A stretch of DNA of 64,000 nucleotides, taken from Persicaria tinctoria (Eukaryota > Streptophyta > Magnoliopsida > Caryophyllales > Polygonaceae). The stretch spans positions 40,601,115 to 40,665,114 of the forward strand of contig JBANSL010000012.1 of NCBI GenBank assembly GCA_037127255.1. The letters run 5' to 3'. Position 1 is the first letter of the stretch; every line of letters starts with the position of its first letter. The notes under the pieces are model-generated. The model was not told the origin of the DNA. It searched no databases and saw nothing but the letters and a program-made list of their open reading frames with translations. The position numbers and the translations under genes are program-made. Shown in pieces: positions 22,663-34,161 of the stretch.

Positions 22663-23551
22663 TGACAAATGGTTTTTTAGTCGCGTAAACCGTATCAAAA
22701 TAAATTCGAACTTACTAACTAATGTAGTGTGGTAAGCACGAGTCGATCCCACAGAGAATCAAGTTATTTCTAAGTTAAGTTTATTTACCAATTAATAAAA
22801 AGAGGTTTTTTGTAGGATGAGAATAAGAAAGAAAATCAAATAAACTATAAACAAATTAATGGAGATAACAATTAAGAGACTAGTTTCATCTGCAAATATC
22901 TACTTTAGTTTGACTAGTTGATCATTGATTCTTCTTCAAGTTCTCTTTTCATCCTATTATTGTTCATGTCCTGATCTTGTGTAAATTACTAGTCCTACGA
23001 GTCCTAGTAACCCTTACTAATTATATAACCCTAACACGGTCAAGATTTAACCTAATAGTAGCATTAAGATTAAGGATTAACCAAGATACATGCAACACCA
23101 AGCTACGAGTTAACATTTAACATATAATTGATTCTCTACACACCAATTTAGTCGTGTGAGTTCTAAAAAGGCATGATTGCTACTATGGATTAAGGTTCGC
23201 TACAAGGAATCTACAAAATCCTAGCAATAATCTCAACAATATTCGCAAAAGAATCAATACGAATCAATAGGAATAGAACAAGAATAGAAATCTCACAACT
23301 TTATCAAATCAAAGCTTCAATCCGTAGACGAAACGGGAGAGTTTAGATCTCCATAAAACTAAGACAAAATATAATTAGGGTTTAGGAATGAAAAGAGTTA
23401 GTCGGCCGTGGTATGTTCACGGTGAACACTGCTTCCCACTTTGGCGTATCAATGAATTGTATATGAAAAACCTAAGCTATCTAAATTTATATAAATATAA
23501 TATATTTCTATCTATCTAACTAATCTAATACGGAGTATATTAATTCTATCT
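22663..23551 (-). repeat. 5' LTR of B, right-hand part before CACTA
   Basis: Starts TGACAAATGG at the primer site and aligns with 9116-10050 of the other LTR. It is broken at 23551 by the CACTA element and resumes at 31666. The palindrome TGTTCAC-G-GTGAACA is at 23414-23428. It lacks a CTAGTTGTACGGACTAG segment present near 9690 in the partner. Confidence 0.9.
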
Positions 23552-23564
23552 CACTACTAGAAAA

Positions 23565-24000
23565 AACTGCCATAGACATGCTTTTAGCCACAACTTTAGT
23601 CACCAACTTTCCCTCGAATAAGCTTAGCCTCAAATTTAGCCATGAAATTTACCTCAATTATAAAATCATGCCGAAAATGAGCGTGGCGAATCTTAGCCAC
23701 TAAAGTTAGCCAAAATATTAACCAAAATATTTCAACCAAAATATTAACTTATCAAGAGGCAAAACACAATCTAAACAACAATTAGACATACTAAATATTA
23801 ACTATATATTACTTAAAGCAAAAATTAAGTTCAACAAGGAACAAACTAAACCACAAGCAAAAGGTGCACAAAGTAGCAAGTGTTTAGTGCACCACAAGCC
23901 AAGTATATTGTTTCAAAAATCACCTAAGTCCAAAAGGTTGTGCCAACAGCTTGTGAGAATGGTGTGTGCTGAGTTGTGCTAGGTTGTGCCAAAACGTTGC
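23565..24000. repeat. Left subterminal repeat region of CACTA
   Basis: Repeats of TTAGCCAC/TTAGCCAT (near 23573, 23634 and 23693), with TTAGCCTC and TTAGCCAA variants between them. In En/Spm such subterminal repeats bind the small TNPA protein. No ORF is supported here. Confidence 0.7.
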
Positions 24001-24091
24001 TCTAAGTGTCAGCAACAAACATCTATGGAGCAGGACCTGATTCCAGAAGAGGGGTGGAAGCCAAGGGAATGATTGATTGGTTGTCCAACAA

Positions 24092-26194
24092 TTATCGAAG
24101 TAGATTTCGTTGTTCTTGCATGAACTCCTGCAATGATGCCTTTACCTCAGCTTGCAATGTAGCATGTGATGACTTCATCTCATTTCGAATATCTTTTATC
24201 TCATCCTTGAGAGGCTCAACCTCGGTGCTAATTGAATTGACATTGTTGACAGTAGCAACCATGCCGGAGCGAATTAGTGGTGTCCCTGCCTCACCCAGCC
24301 CAAATGGTTTACTATCATTGACCTCTTTACATGCTTTGATCCACAATTTAGTTCCAATAGTGCTAGTGATTGACTCATGAGATGCACCTTCAACTTCTTC
24401 ATCAATAGGAGTAATTTCAGTGGCAAGACGATCAAATTCCTCCTAAAGAAAAAAAGGTAAACCATAATCATCAAGAGCATAACCCACAACATCTCAGCAT
24501 CACAATAGATTCAACAAACAAAAATAATTCAATAAAATAATTACAGGTCAAATCAAACAATTCATTAGTTAAGTTGAAACCTCCACTATATCAAATTGAG
24601 GTAAGTCAATAGTGTATATCAACATATTCAAGTAAAGAGCTTCGACCAACACAAGAATGGGAAAATATCTAACCAAATTTATTACAAACCCCTCAAATGG
24701 GAAAATATCTACCAAAGAGCCAATATATTTATAAATAACTACTTACTACAATTGCAGCTGGTTGTGTCCCTGTCCAAACACCATCTTGAGTCTGCCACAA
24801 TTGTCGCACAATATCTGAAACCATTGGTTTTTTTCCAGTGTCCTTCTCCTACATTTACAAGGTATAATTTGTGTAAGGAAAAAACTGAAACTGAAACTAC
24901 AATTAGTATACATATATATAATTGCATATCTGATTACATACTAACTTTTTTAACTTTAATTACTTTCAACTATAAAGTTCTAATTATGATTGCAAAGGGC
25001 ACTTACAATATGTTCCACCCATTTGGTCAAGCTGCGAGAACCCCCTCTAAATACTCCTGCTGCTTTTGCCTTTTCTGAAGCCCTATTCCTTTTGTTCACC
25101 TTGGATTGGTTCACTAATTTAGGGTCGGTTTTCCTTAAATGTTCTATGCCTTTTCATTGATCCTCACGAGTAAATGATGGTCTTGTCTTATTCCCCCGGT
25201 GAACCTTAAAGATGTTGCGAATGTGCTTCCCAACTTGGTGGATAAAAGTCTTCCTCATTGTCTCTCTCGGTACATTCCATTCAAAGCATTTCTGCATCGT
25301 CAAAGTGGAAAAGAAATATCAATTCTCACCACATTATTAATGGAGTGCAGTAACCACTCAAACATACTTAAAGGCTATAGCATTCGAAATACTAAAAAAA
25401 TTCAACATATTAAAGACTTTAATACTTGAACACCTTAAAAGGTGGGTAGAGATTCTAAATGTTAACCTCAAATTCCTTAAACCATAGATTCTTAACATTT
25501 GAAGGCACTTTAGAAACACTTGTCCAATCCCCATCGAAGTGTCCATGAACAATTTCTTTCATCTTCCCGAATGCTGGTTGGCGTGGTTCAAAATCCCTAC
25601 AAATAAAATGAGCACTTAGAATATTGAAAATAAAACAACACATACACACTATAAAAGTTTGAATGATTATCGAACAGCAGCTCCAACAAGTCCTATACGT
25701 GTCTTCTTTGGTTGAGGGTGGGTCTGTGAGTGTGAAAAAGCAGATCCATTAGGTAAGGGAGTTTGGGCTGATCCATCACCCTCTTTCACCCCTTCTCGTT
25801 CTTCCTCCTCTTGTTGTTCTTCGTCATTGTCATCCACCTCCATATCCACTTGTTCATGTGAAGAAACCTCGGCATTGACGAAATGACCATGAGCACTAAG
25901 AGTTTTTCTAGTCGTCTGCTGAGAAGGGGCATCTTTGGTGTTGATCGAGGGTCGTGAACCTCCTAGCTGAATTTGGGATTGATCGTACCCCACATTTCTA
26001 TCCACCTCCGTATTCACTTGTTCGTGAACTTCAGCATTGACTGAATTTGAGATCAATTGTGATGTTTTTCCAGCATTAGCATTGACAGAATGACCATGAG
26101 CAGTAGGAGCTTGTTCAATGGCTTTCTGAGAAGGGGCAAACATTCCGAGTCGATACTGTGTGATTCCGACCCGGTAGTTAGCTACTGCATTCAA
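24092..26194 (-). pseudogene. TNPA-like gene of the CACTA element (plant transposase_24 type), exons broken
   Basis: Pieces in several frames, in order on the minus strand: an acidic, H/V/N-rich segment (25667-26194); W-T-S-V-S-K-V-P-S-N-V-K-N-L-W-F-K-E-F (about 25649-25500); a basic K-N-R-A-S-E-K-A-K-A-A-G segment (about 25060-25100); a Q-T-Q-D-G-V-W-T-G-T-Q-P segment (about 24738-24850); and a coiled C-terminal part W-I-K-A-C-K-E-V-N-D ending in a charged helix (24092-24346). This order is that of plant Ptta/En/Spm accessory transposases, which bind subterminal repeats. Splice sites are plausible between pieces but were not modelled; frame damage is likely. Confidence 0.65.
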
Positions 26195-26675
26195 TGGATC
26201 AATTCCGCAGTAGACATTCCGACCCGCAACTTTAAGATACCGACTCGGAAGTCACTTACAACATTTCAATTCAGCTTCATACGTTCCGTTGTCGGTTCTG
26301 ACATCAATTTATTTGCTCGATTTTGCTAACATGCAGGACGTATTTGCCAAAATGCTGAACATAAAAGTTGTAGATCTTTGAATGAGCTTTCCAACAAGAT
26401 ATAAAACAACTTAATCCGAATTTTGTGTGGACATGTATTCTAAAGATAAAATCAATTCGAATTTTGAGTCGATATCAATCTATTGGCTCAATTTCGCTAA
26501 TGTGTAGGCTGAATTTGCCAAAATGCTAAACATAAAAGTTGTAGATATTTGAATGAACTTTCCAACAAGCTATAAAACAACTCAATCCGAAATTTTTTGT
26601 TGGCAATTATTTAATGTATCCTTCTAATCCATACAGTAAGAGAAATGATTTAGTACCATAAATTTTGCAAATCGG
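26195..26675. repeat. Direct duplication between the two CACTA genes
   Basis: Two diverged copies of about 130 bp, roughly 26290-26420 and 26460-26595, share GAATTTGCCAAAATGCT-type, ACATAAAAGTTGTAGAT, CTTTCCAACAAG and TATAAAACAACT blocks. Each contains the GTTGTAG...CTTTCCAAC box seen in several LTR families of this window. It lies upstream of the TNPA-like gene and downstream of TNP2. Confidence 0.7.
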
Positions 26676-29600
26676 TCAATCATCATCGACATCGTCGTCA
26701 TCATCATCATTATCACATTGATCTTGTGCATATGCCTCCTCCTCCTCGTCATCATCATCATTATCACATTGATCTTGTGCATCTTCCTTCTCCTCTACTT
26801 CGGTATCAAACTCTACTGAAAAATCATCTTCTTCATCATCGCTTTCAAGCTCTGCAGTTGGATCAATTAGACTAGTGGGTAAGATGTCAACTGTTACCCC
26901 CATGAAGCCTGCAGGTGCCTCCATTTCATCCGGTTGCAATGTTTGCATAGGCTCATCATCAACAACCACATTCTCTTTCCATCTTTTCTCTAATCTTCCT
27001 CGAGGTTTTGTCTTACATACATCCCTCCAATCTACACGACTACGGCTGACTCCGGGGTAGTTGGCGTAGTAAACTTGGATGCATTGTTGTGCAAGGACGA
27101 AAGGCTCATAGCTGCTATAGCGTCTTCTCTCATTAATCTCTTGTAATTGATATTGTGGATGGACACTCGTGCCTCTACTAGATGAGTCATACCACATGCA
27201 CTTGAATAGAACAATCTTCTTATGTGGCAAACCTATAAAGTTGAACTCCAAGATTTGTTCTATCAACCCGAAGAAGTCGGATTGATCACTACCACCATAG
27301 TTGGAAGCTTGTACACACACACCGCTATTCATGGTTAATTTACCCTCACCGCGTTGCAAAGTTTCAAATTTGTAGCCGTTGATGACATATGCAGGCCATG
27401 ATACCACTTTTTTACTAGGACCCCAAGCCAAACTATGTAAGATAGGATCAATAGTGTCTGGGTCTTGTTTACTCAAGATCTACAAATATTTCCCAAGTAA
27501 ATTCAAATCATTATATTTTTTAAGATTTTTTGAATAAATAGATAATAGGGTCATGCGTACATAGCTAATATCTATTAGTGTACTTACATAATCTTTAAAC
27601 CATTCATGAAAGCGGATGCGAAGAGAATTAGGATCACCCTGACCTCCTGAATTCTCAAATATCCTACATAGATAATTAACACCAATTATAAGTAATATAT
27701 TTTGAATTGAGGGTACATGTTAATTTATATAATTTAGTCAAACATGTATTTATTCGAATGACTTACTCAATGTATGGCTCGACCTCTGGACAATTGAGTA
27801 AGATGTATGTCGTAGCTACATGATAGTCAACTCCACTAGTCATCCAAATAGCCTTACATTTCCCACAAGGACGGCCCGGATGGTTGAAGATGGATGTTTG
27901 AGGATAGCTATCATCAAGTGTAACATCCTCATTTCTAGTAGATCTCCTTCGCTTATACGGATCTTGAGGATCAGAATAACATTTCGTGAAGTTTGTAATA
28001 TCCTCTAGCAGATATGACTCCACTATAGACGCCTCCACATTTTTGGCGTTTGTCATTTTATCTTTCAACTTAGACAAGAATCGTTCAAATGGATACATCC
28101 ATCGATATTGTACAAGACCTCCCAACTTTACCTCATATGGCAAGTGCACAACAAGATGCTCCATGCAATCAAAGAACGATGGTGGAAATATCCTCTCCAA
28201 CTTGCATAGTATCAATGGTGCATCGCGTTCTAAATCTTCATTACGTCGCTTATCAATTGTAGATGAGCATATGGATTGGAAAAATAAACTCAACTCTGTC
28301 AATGGACTCCACACAACCGACGGAAGAAGCTCCTTGAAAGCAATGGGCAAAAGTCGTTGCATGAACACATGGCAATCATGACTCTTCATCCCAAACAGTC
28401 TTCCTTCTTCCAACTGCACACATAGACTAATATTAGAGACATAACCATCCGGGAACCTCAAACTCTTCAACCACTTCAGAAGCTCTATCTTTTTGTCCCT
28501 AGTTAAGGTGTATATTGCCTTTGGTTTTGGACCACTGTAATTTTCAGGTACCTGGAGATCTGGATGTTTACAATATAACCCAAGGTCCATCCTTGAGCTC
28601 AATTTGTCCTTTGTCTTCCCCTTCACATCCATCACAGTGTTAATGACATTATCAAATACATTTTTCTCGATATGCATGACATCAAGGTTGTGACAAAGTA
28701 GATGATATCTCCAATAAGGAAGCTTCCAGAAAATACTCTGTTTCGTGAACTTATGAGAATCACCATAACCATCCGGATTCTTACAAGGTAATTCCATGGC
28801 AGTCGGAAAATGTTGAACAATCTCCCATATGTCATGGCCAGACAAATAAGAAATAGGAGGTTTCTTCTCAACGTACCCACTATAAAAGTTATTCGTGTCC
28901 TTCCTAAATGGGTGGTTCTCAGGCAAGAAGCGCCTATGACAATCAAACCATGAAGTCTTTCTTCCATGTTTTAATCGAAAGGCATCTGTCTCATCCATAC
29001 AATGAGGACATGCACAATTTCCAGCAGTACTCCACCCAGACAACATTCCATACGCTGGAAAGTCATTCACTGTCCACATTAGACTTGCATGCATCGTAAA
29101 GTGTGTTTTTGTGGAGATATCAAAGGTTCGAACACCCTTGTACCACAACACTAGCAACTCATCAATCAAAGGTTGCAAACAAATATCGATTAGCTTCTTC
29201 GGATTTCGTGGGTCTTGAATGACGGTGCTTAAAAACAAATAGGGAGCTTGCATGCACATGTTGGGCGGTAGGTTATATGGGGTCACAATTATAGGCCACG
29301 TCGAGTGCATCTTACCAAACTTACCAAAAGGACAAAATCCATCAGAGCACAAACACAATCTCACATTATGAGTCTCAGTTGCAAAATTCGGAAAGGTTTG
29401 ATCAAAATGCCTCCAATCCTCAGCATCAGAAGGGTGACACATAAATCCTTCCTTGGTTTGGTGCTCAGCATGCCAATGCATATGTGAGGCCGTGTCCTCC
29501 ATGGCATACCAGCGTTGGAGGCGTGGGATCAAGGGCAAGTAATGTAACACCTTGTTGGGAATTGGTCTCCCTCTCTCTGACAAACGACTCTTATATCTTG

Positions 29601-30450
29601 GACTATTACAAAACTTACAGTGAGTGATGTCAGAATCATCCTTCCAGAACAACATGCAACCATTGGAGCACAAATGTATCTTCTGATGTGGCCACCCTAA
29701 TTCTTGAATAAACTTTTTTGTCTCATAGTAGCTCTTGGGCAAATTGTGTTCCAATGGTAATACATTGCTGATTTTTTCAAGGAGTTCATTGTATCCAACT
29801 TGTGGCAAGTTGTATTTGGTCTTAATCTACATAAAAGAGGTCATTGCAGATAACCGTGATACGCGACAACCATAATATAATGGGTCATCTCCGGCCTTTA
29901 ATACATCCACAAACCGTTGAGATAATAAGGAGGTATTGTCATGGTTGGAATACTCGAGATCAACTCCCATAGCAGGTTGCTCCACGTTCATTTCTAAGTG
30001 ACTGGCATTTGGTTGATCAGGAGAAATTGTAGGTTCAAATCATGATGGTGGAATACCACTTGGACCGGTCGCATCAAAGACCATTCTTTGAGTAGGATTC
30101 AGATTCTCAAATATGTGCATCCCTATCCCGAAGAAGTTGACATCATCTTGGGTTGAGGCAGGCGGCTCCTCCAACGGGAATGCATAATCAAACTGTTGTT
30201 CTCCATGTGCAGTCCATCTATAATAATCCTCAACAAAACCTTTCTTATATAAATGAACTTTGACCATATCCACTTCTTGATACTTTCCATTATCACATTT
30301 AGAACAAGGACATTTGGTTTTTCCATTATCCATCAAATGCACTTGTGATGTCGCAAACTTAATAAACTCGTCAACACCAGAAAAAAACTCACCTTTCCAA
30401 CCGGAACCATCAGGTTGACGTCTATCATACATCCATTCACGATTTTCCAT
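26676..30450 (-). pseudogene. TNP2-type CACTA transposase
   Basis: Catalyses excision and insertion of the CACTA element in functional relatives. The N-terminal transposase-associated domain starts at ATG 30450 (M-E-N-R-E-W-M-Y-D-R-R) with C-P-C-S-K-C. The large transposase_21-type core is 27763-29808, with C-S-N-G-C-M-L-F-W-K, Y-F-M-blocks, C-P-H-C-M-D-E-T and D-V-M-H-I-E-K-N-V. The C-terminal part (26676-27476) has a DUF4216-like domain (F-K-C-M-W-Y-D, then W-R-D-V-C-K-T-K-P-R-G-R) and a long D/E tail with two D-Q-C-D-N repeats. The first two parts share one frame but are cut by TGA (30040-30042) and TAG (29827-29829); the last part is reached through intron-like gaps. Length is normal for the family. 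Confidence 0.9.
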
Positions 30451-31665
30451 ATTGGTTATATTACCTATTATATATATACAATAATGTTGAACCGTTAGAA
30501 CCATATTGGTTAGCCACGCAACCAGCTACGTATTAACCCATAAGTAATTACTAGCTACAAAATTAGCTCCAAATTTGGCCACAACAGACGTTTAGCCATC
30601 AAATTTGCCACGCATTTAGCCACATATTTATGCAAAAAATGCTAATTTAGTTAAGATGAGAAGAAATCAAAAATATGTGGAGATTAATTTAAATAAACAA
30701 CATCAACACAACATATTTTCTTAATTCACAAAACAAGGTATAAGAAAGATAAACTACGTACAAATACTTGTCAAAGTATATAACAACAAAACAAAAACAA
30801 ATTAAACATATATCTAGATATTGAGATTTGTAATTTCATAAAAAAAACATACATGTTTAAAATTGATATGCCCTAAACAAGGTATAAAATTATAAATACT
30901 TGTCAAAATACATACCTCTTTAACCATAAAAAAACCTCTAAATCTTCTCTAAAAATTCTTCACATGCCACATCTTGAATTGGATCTTCCTTTCTTCCATT
31001 GTACCGTCAATTTTTTTTCTATGGAGAGTAGCAATGTAAATGAGGAGAAGGGAAAGTGAAAGGAAGTAAATGAAGACATCGTGGAGACTTGGAGTAGGTA
31101 GGTGCATTAGTAAATGAAGCACATAATTATTTAGCCATGAATTTAGCCACAATCCATTCCGTGGCTATATACCTGAGAAAGTAGCCTCATGAAATTTAGC
31201 CACAAAATAGGTTTGATGGGCCCTAAGCACAAAAATAGCCTCAAAGAACTTATGGTTGCTAATTTAGCCACCAAGTGAGCATCAAAATAAGTTTGTAGTC
31301 AATAAAGCCACGTAGTTGGCCGCAACTTATAATTTGAGGCTATTAACCACACTATTGGCCACATATTTTTCTATGAGGTGGATTACCCACGAATATGCAC
31401 TCAAATAATATTTTGTGCGTGAATAGCCGCAATTTCACCTTCAAATGTGCCCATGGAAAATATTAGTGCCACTTAGCTTCTCATTTCGCTTCGAAATTTT
31501 TTAATGTTCCTAATCAGCCTCGAATTTTAGCGTTAGTTAACTTTTATTTCTATTTACCAACGTCTTTGGATTTCGTATCTATTTTTGTGGCTATTGCTGT
31601 CGTAATTAGCCGCGAACACAATTGAAGCTAATTTTACGTGGCTATGCCAGCGTTTTCTAGTAGTG
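30451..31665. other. 5' leader and right subterminal repeats of CACTA
   Basis: AT-rich sequence without genes. From about 30510 to 31640 there are many TTAGCCAC, TTGCCACG and GGCCACA variants, mostly on the plus strand as at the left end, with GTGGCTA copies (the other strand) close to the terminus. These are the presumed TNPA-binding sites and the promoter of the transposase genes. Confidence 0.7.
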
Positions 31666-31981
31666 TCTATATATAATTGAATCTAATTTCTAGAAATAAC
31701 GGCAAAGTAATACTAGCAGCACTTGCAACCCGTATGTGGGCTCCTCCCGTATAAAATTTCATCGGCTCAAGTTGCAATCCATAATCTGCAACTCTCCCCG
31801 ACCTTTTATAATTTTTCCAATACAATTTATTCTGAATTTGCTCTAAAATACCTGAAATCCATAAAACACGGGTGTAGACTCCGAAAACCAAATAATACAA
31901 ATTAAGCTATAAATAATATAAAAATACGCTAAATTAATATGTAAATCTATACTTAAAACGTGACTAAAATAGACCCTATCA
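31666..31981 (-). repeat. 5' LTR of B, remaining part after CACTA
   Basis: Begins with the second copy of the TCT target duplication and continues the LTR to GACCCTATCA, matching 10036-10352 closely. The next seven bases are C, containing the CCCCC duplication of B. Confidence 0.9.
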
Positions 31982-32245
31982 CCCCCCCTTCTTAGGGACC
32001 ACTTCTGTATGACTTACCCATTGACTATCAGAAATAGGATAGATCATACCTACCTGAAGGAGCTTCAAGGCTTCCTTTTTTACGACCTCCATCATGGGTG
32101 GATTCAACCGTCGCTGAGGTTGTCTCGTCGGCTTTGCACCGTCCTCCATGAGTTTGCGATGCATACACAATGTTGGACTGGTCCCTTTGATGTCAGCAAT
32201 GGTCCATCCCAAGGCAGTGCGATGTTCCCTAAGGATATCCACCAA
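31982..32245 (-). pseudogene. Reverse transcriptase, N-terminal third of D
   Basis: An 88-codon open stretch with the leading RT signature of Ty3/gypsy: A-L-G-W-T-I-A-D-I-K-G, then A-K-P-T-R-Q-P-Q-R-R-L-N-P and V-V-K-K-E-A-L-K-L-L-Q-V-G-M-I-Y-P-I, ending in V-V-P-K-K-G-G. The next codons lie at 9115 on the other side of element B. It starts downstream of a stop that separates it from the protease frame. Confidence 0.9.
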
Positions 32246-32254
32246 CCTTTGTTC

Positions 32255-33275
32255 CTAGTCAAGAGAAAGTTTGTTAGAAATGATAACAAGAAGAGTTTCA
32301 CCTTCTCCTAAAAATGCATACTTCAAATGATCAGGGAGAGGTTTCAATTCAACTTCAGGTGCCTTAATGACAGACGGAACTAGCTTTTCACTAGGAAGAT
32401 CTAAAGATTCAGTTCTATAAGCATGATACCAATCATCTGGGTTGGCATCAAGTGCCACAAACAATTCTTGCAGGTTATCAGACAAAGCATAATCATAAGA
32501 TAATTCACCCAAAGGTGATTCCAAAACAACCTGTAACTGGTCAGAACGATCAATATGCATAATATCCTTAGTGAAAGCATCTACAATATCAACCAAATTC
32601 AGAAAATAAGCAGCAGATTTCCCGTTAGGGATAAAAAATTCAGCCCTTTTTCCATCAACTTCCACAGTCAAAGACCTAGAAGAACAATCAATTTTTCCTT
32701 TCACAGTTCGCAGAAAGGGGTGTACCTAGTATGATGGATGTCTTGGGTATACCAAGTCCCATATCAATCACATAAAAATTAGCAGGGAAAATCAAATCAT
32801 CAATCATGATCAAAACATCGTCAACCATCCCCTTGGGGTGAAGTTGAGAGCAATCAGCAAGCTGTATCACAACTCTAGTTTCATTCAGAGAACTCAGACC
32901 CAATTCATCATATAATTTGTATGATATCACATTAATAGATGCACCAAGATCAACCATATCAGTTTTGAATGTGACTTCACCAATCGTACAAGCAAGAGTA
33001 AACATACCTAGGTCTCCACACTTTTCAGGCAATCGTTTTTGAAAAACTATTGAAAGATTTTCTTGTAGTTCCTTACCTTCCCTTTCCTTCTCTCGTTGAG
33101 TCATCTTGGTTGTGCAAACCTCCCGAAGGAATTTGGCATAATGAGGAACGAACTCAACTAGATTAAGGAGAGGAATATTTACATGGCGCTTGGTGAAAGT
33201 ATCGAATACATCCTTGTCATTTTCCCACTTACGGTCAAGATCCAAGGCAAAGGATAGGGGTGGTACAAGTTTCAC
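32255..33275 (-). pseudogene. Protease and protease-RT linker of D
   Basis: The aspartic protease is at 32688-33275, with M-V-D-L-G-A-S-I-N-V-I-S-Y (the lineage form of the D-S/T-G motif) and S-I-I-L-G-T-P-L (flap-side I-L-G). A frameshift near 32690-32704 joins it to a linker (32255-32704), which includes L-P-D-H-L-K-Y-A-F-L-G, a block that precedes RT in Athila/Tat polyproteins. In active relatives the protease releases gag, RT and integrase. Confidence 0.85.
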
Positions 33276-33331
33276 AACCTCAGAAGACCACTCCTCCGAT
33301 AACTTCTTCGAAGATCCAATAATGTCAAAAG

Positions 33332-34024
33332 TCAGTTCCGTAATTGGTGGTGGCGGCGGGCGCCGTGGTTCCTGTACTGCTGAGTCAAGTTTGCTAATCC
33401 ATCGAAGATCTGCATAGCTTCTTCTAGTGTCTTATCTAGTATATCACCTCTGCTGGTAGCGTTAATGACAATGGGCTCTTGGTCAAGCAACCCTTCGTAA
33501 AGATAGAGGATCAAATCCTCTTCTGGAAATCAATGCTAGGGGCAACTTGCCTTGAGTCGCCTGAATCTCTCAAGTTAGTGATAGAGACTCTCCCCAGGGA
33601 GTTGATCTATGCTAGTCAATTGCTTCTTTACTTTACTCAGACCTGTAGCTAGGAAATATTTCAGCAGAAAAGCTTTCTTCAATTCAAGCCAAGTAGTGAT
33701 ACTTCCTTTAGGCAAGCAGTGTAGCCAATCTAGCGATGCATCTTTCAGGGTGAACGGAAACAACCTCAACATGAGTTGATCATCAGTAAATCATTGAGGC
33801 CTGAGTCAATCACATACACTAACGAACTCGATAAGATGCTTATTTGGCTCATTTCCAATCATCCCATGGAAAACTGGAAGAATCAATAACCAATCAGCTT
33901 TGTATCCCAATTTGGAATCTTCAAGGAGCTCAGGTAATGTAATTGCAAGGTGTTGCAAATTCAGATTAGGTTCCCTTATGTCTCTCAATGTCCTTCTGAG
34001 AGGATTTTCAACATCATCAGCCAT
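33332..34024 (-). pseudogene. gag of D, fragmented
   Basis: The N-terminal part starts at 34024 (M-A-D-D-V-E-N-P-L-R-R-T-L), with the P-V-F-H-G-M-I-G-N-E-P-N-K-H-L-I-E-F block. The middle part (33575-33772) has L-R-L-F-P-F-T-L-K-D-A-S-L-D-W-L and P-K-G-S-I-T-T-W. The last part (33332-33514) has E-E-A-M-Q-I-F-D-G-L-A, the gag core end. Three frames are used, so it is broken. Directly after the gag core, at 33352-33367, a D family motif encodes N-H-G-A-R-R-H-H, the same patch that appears in the RNase H-integrase linker. No zinc knuckle is visible. Confidence 0.85.
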
Positions 34025-34136
34025 CTTTGCTTAACCTTCAAAAAGACTTAACAAAGATTGATTAGTAACCAAAAAGTAATCCACCAAGGTGAATTACCCA
34101 AGATAACAATAAGAGAAACAATGGAAATAAAGTAAA

Positions 34137-34156
34137 TCTCCCAGGCAGCGACGCCA
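34137..34156 (-). promoter_or_regulatory. Primer binding site of D
   Basis: Minus strand TGGCGTCGCTGCCTGGGAGA, five bases (AAATT) inside the 5' LTR, the same spacer as in element C. It resembles the tRNA-Asp site with three or four changes; decay or another primer tRNA is possible. Confidence 0.65.
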
Positions 34157-34161
34157 AAATT

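Larger units (their letters stand above)
23552..31665 (-). mobile_element. CACTA (En/Spm-type) DNA transposon, 8.1 kb
   Basis: Terminal inverted repeats CACTACTAGAAAA at both ends (23552-23564 and 31653-31665), extending imperfectly to about 29 bp (CATAGACATG against CATAGCCACG). The 3-bp target duplication is TCT (23549-23551 and 31666-31668), and the empty site is preserved in the other B LTR. It carries a TNP2-type transposase gene (26676-30450) and a TNPA-like gene (24092-26194), both on the minus strand, plus subterminal TTAGCCAC-type repeats. The transposase frame has stops, so this copy is probably not autonomous. Confidence 0.95.
9116..31981 (-). mobile_element. Element B: non-autonomous LTR retrotransposon with gag-like ORF
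   Basis: The 3' LTR is 9116-10352 and the 5' LTR is 22663-23551 plus 31666-31981. The target duplication is CCCCC at 9111-9115 and 31982-31986. With A removed, the internal region is only about 3.2 kb: polypurine tract side, long noncoding region, one gag-like ORF near the primer site. There is no protease, RT, RNase H or integrase. B sits inside the RT domain of D, and joining the flanks restores that domain, which confirms the boundaries. Confidence 0.9.

Noticed and set aside
26680..26830. Aspartate/glutamate-rich repeat as a separate acidic protein gene
   Set aside because: It is in frame with and continuous to the C-terminal part of the TNP2 transposase.
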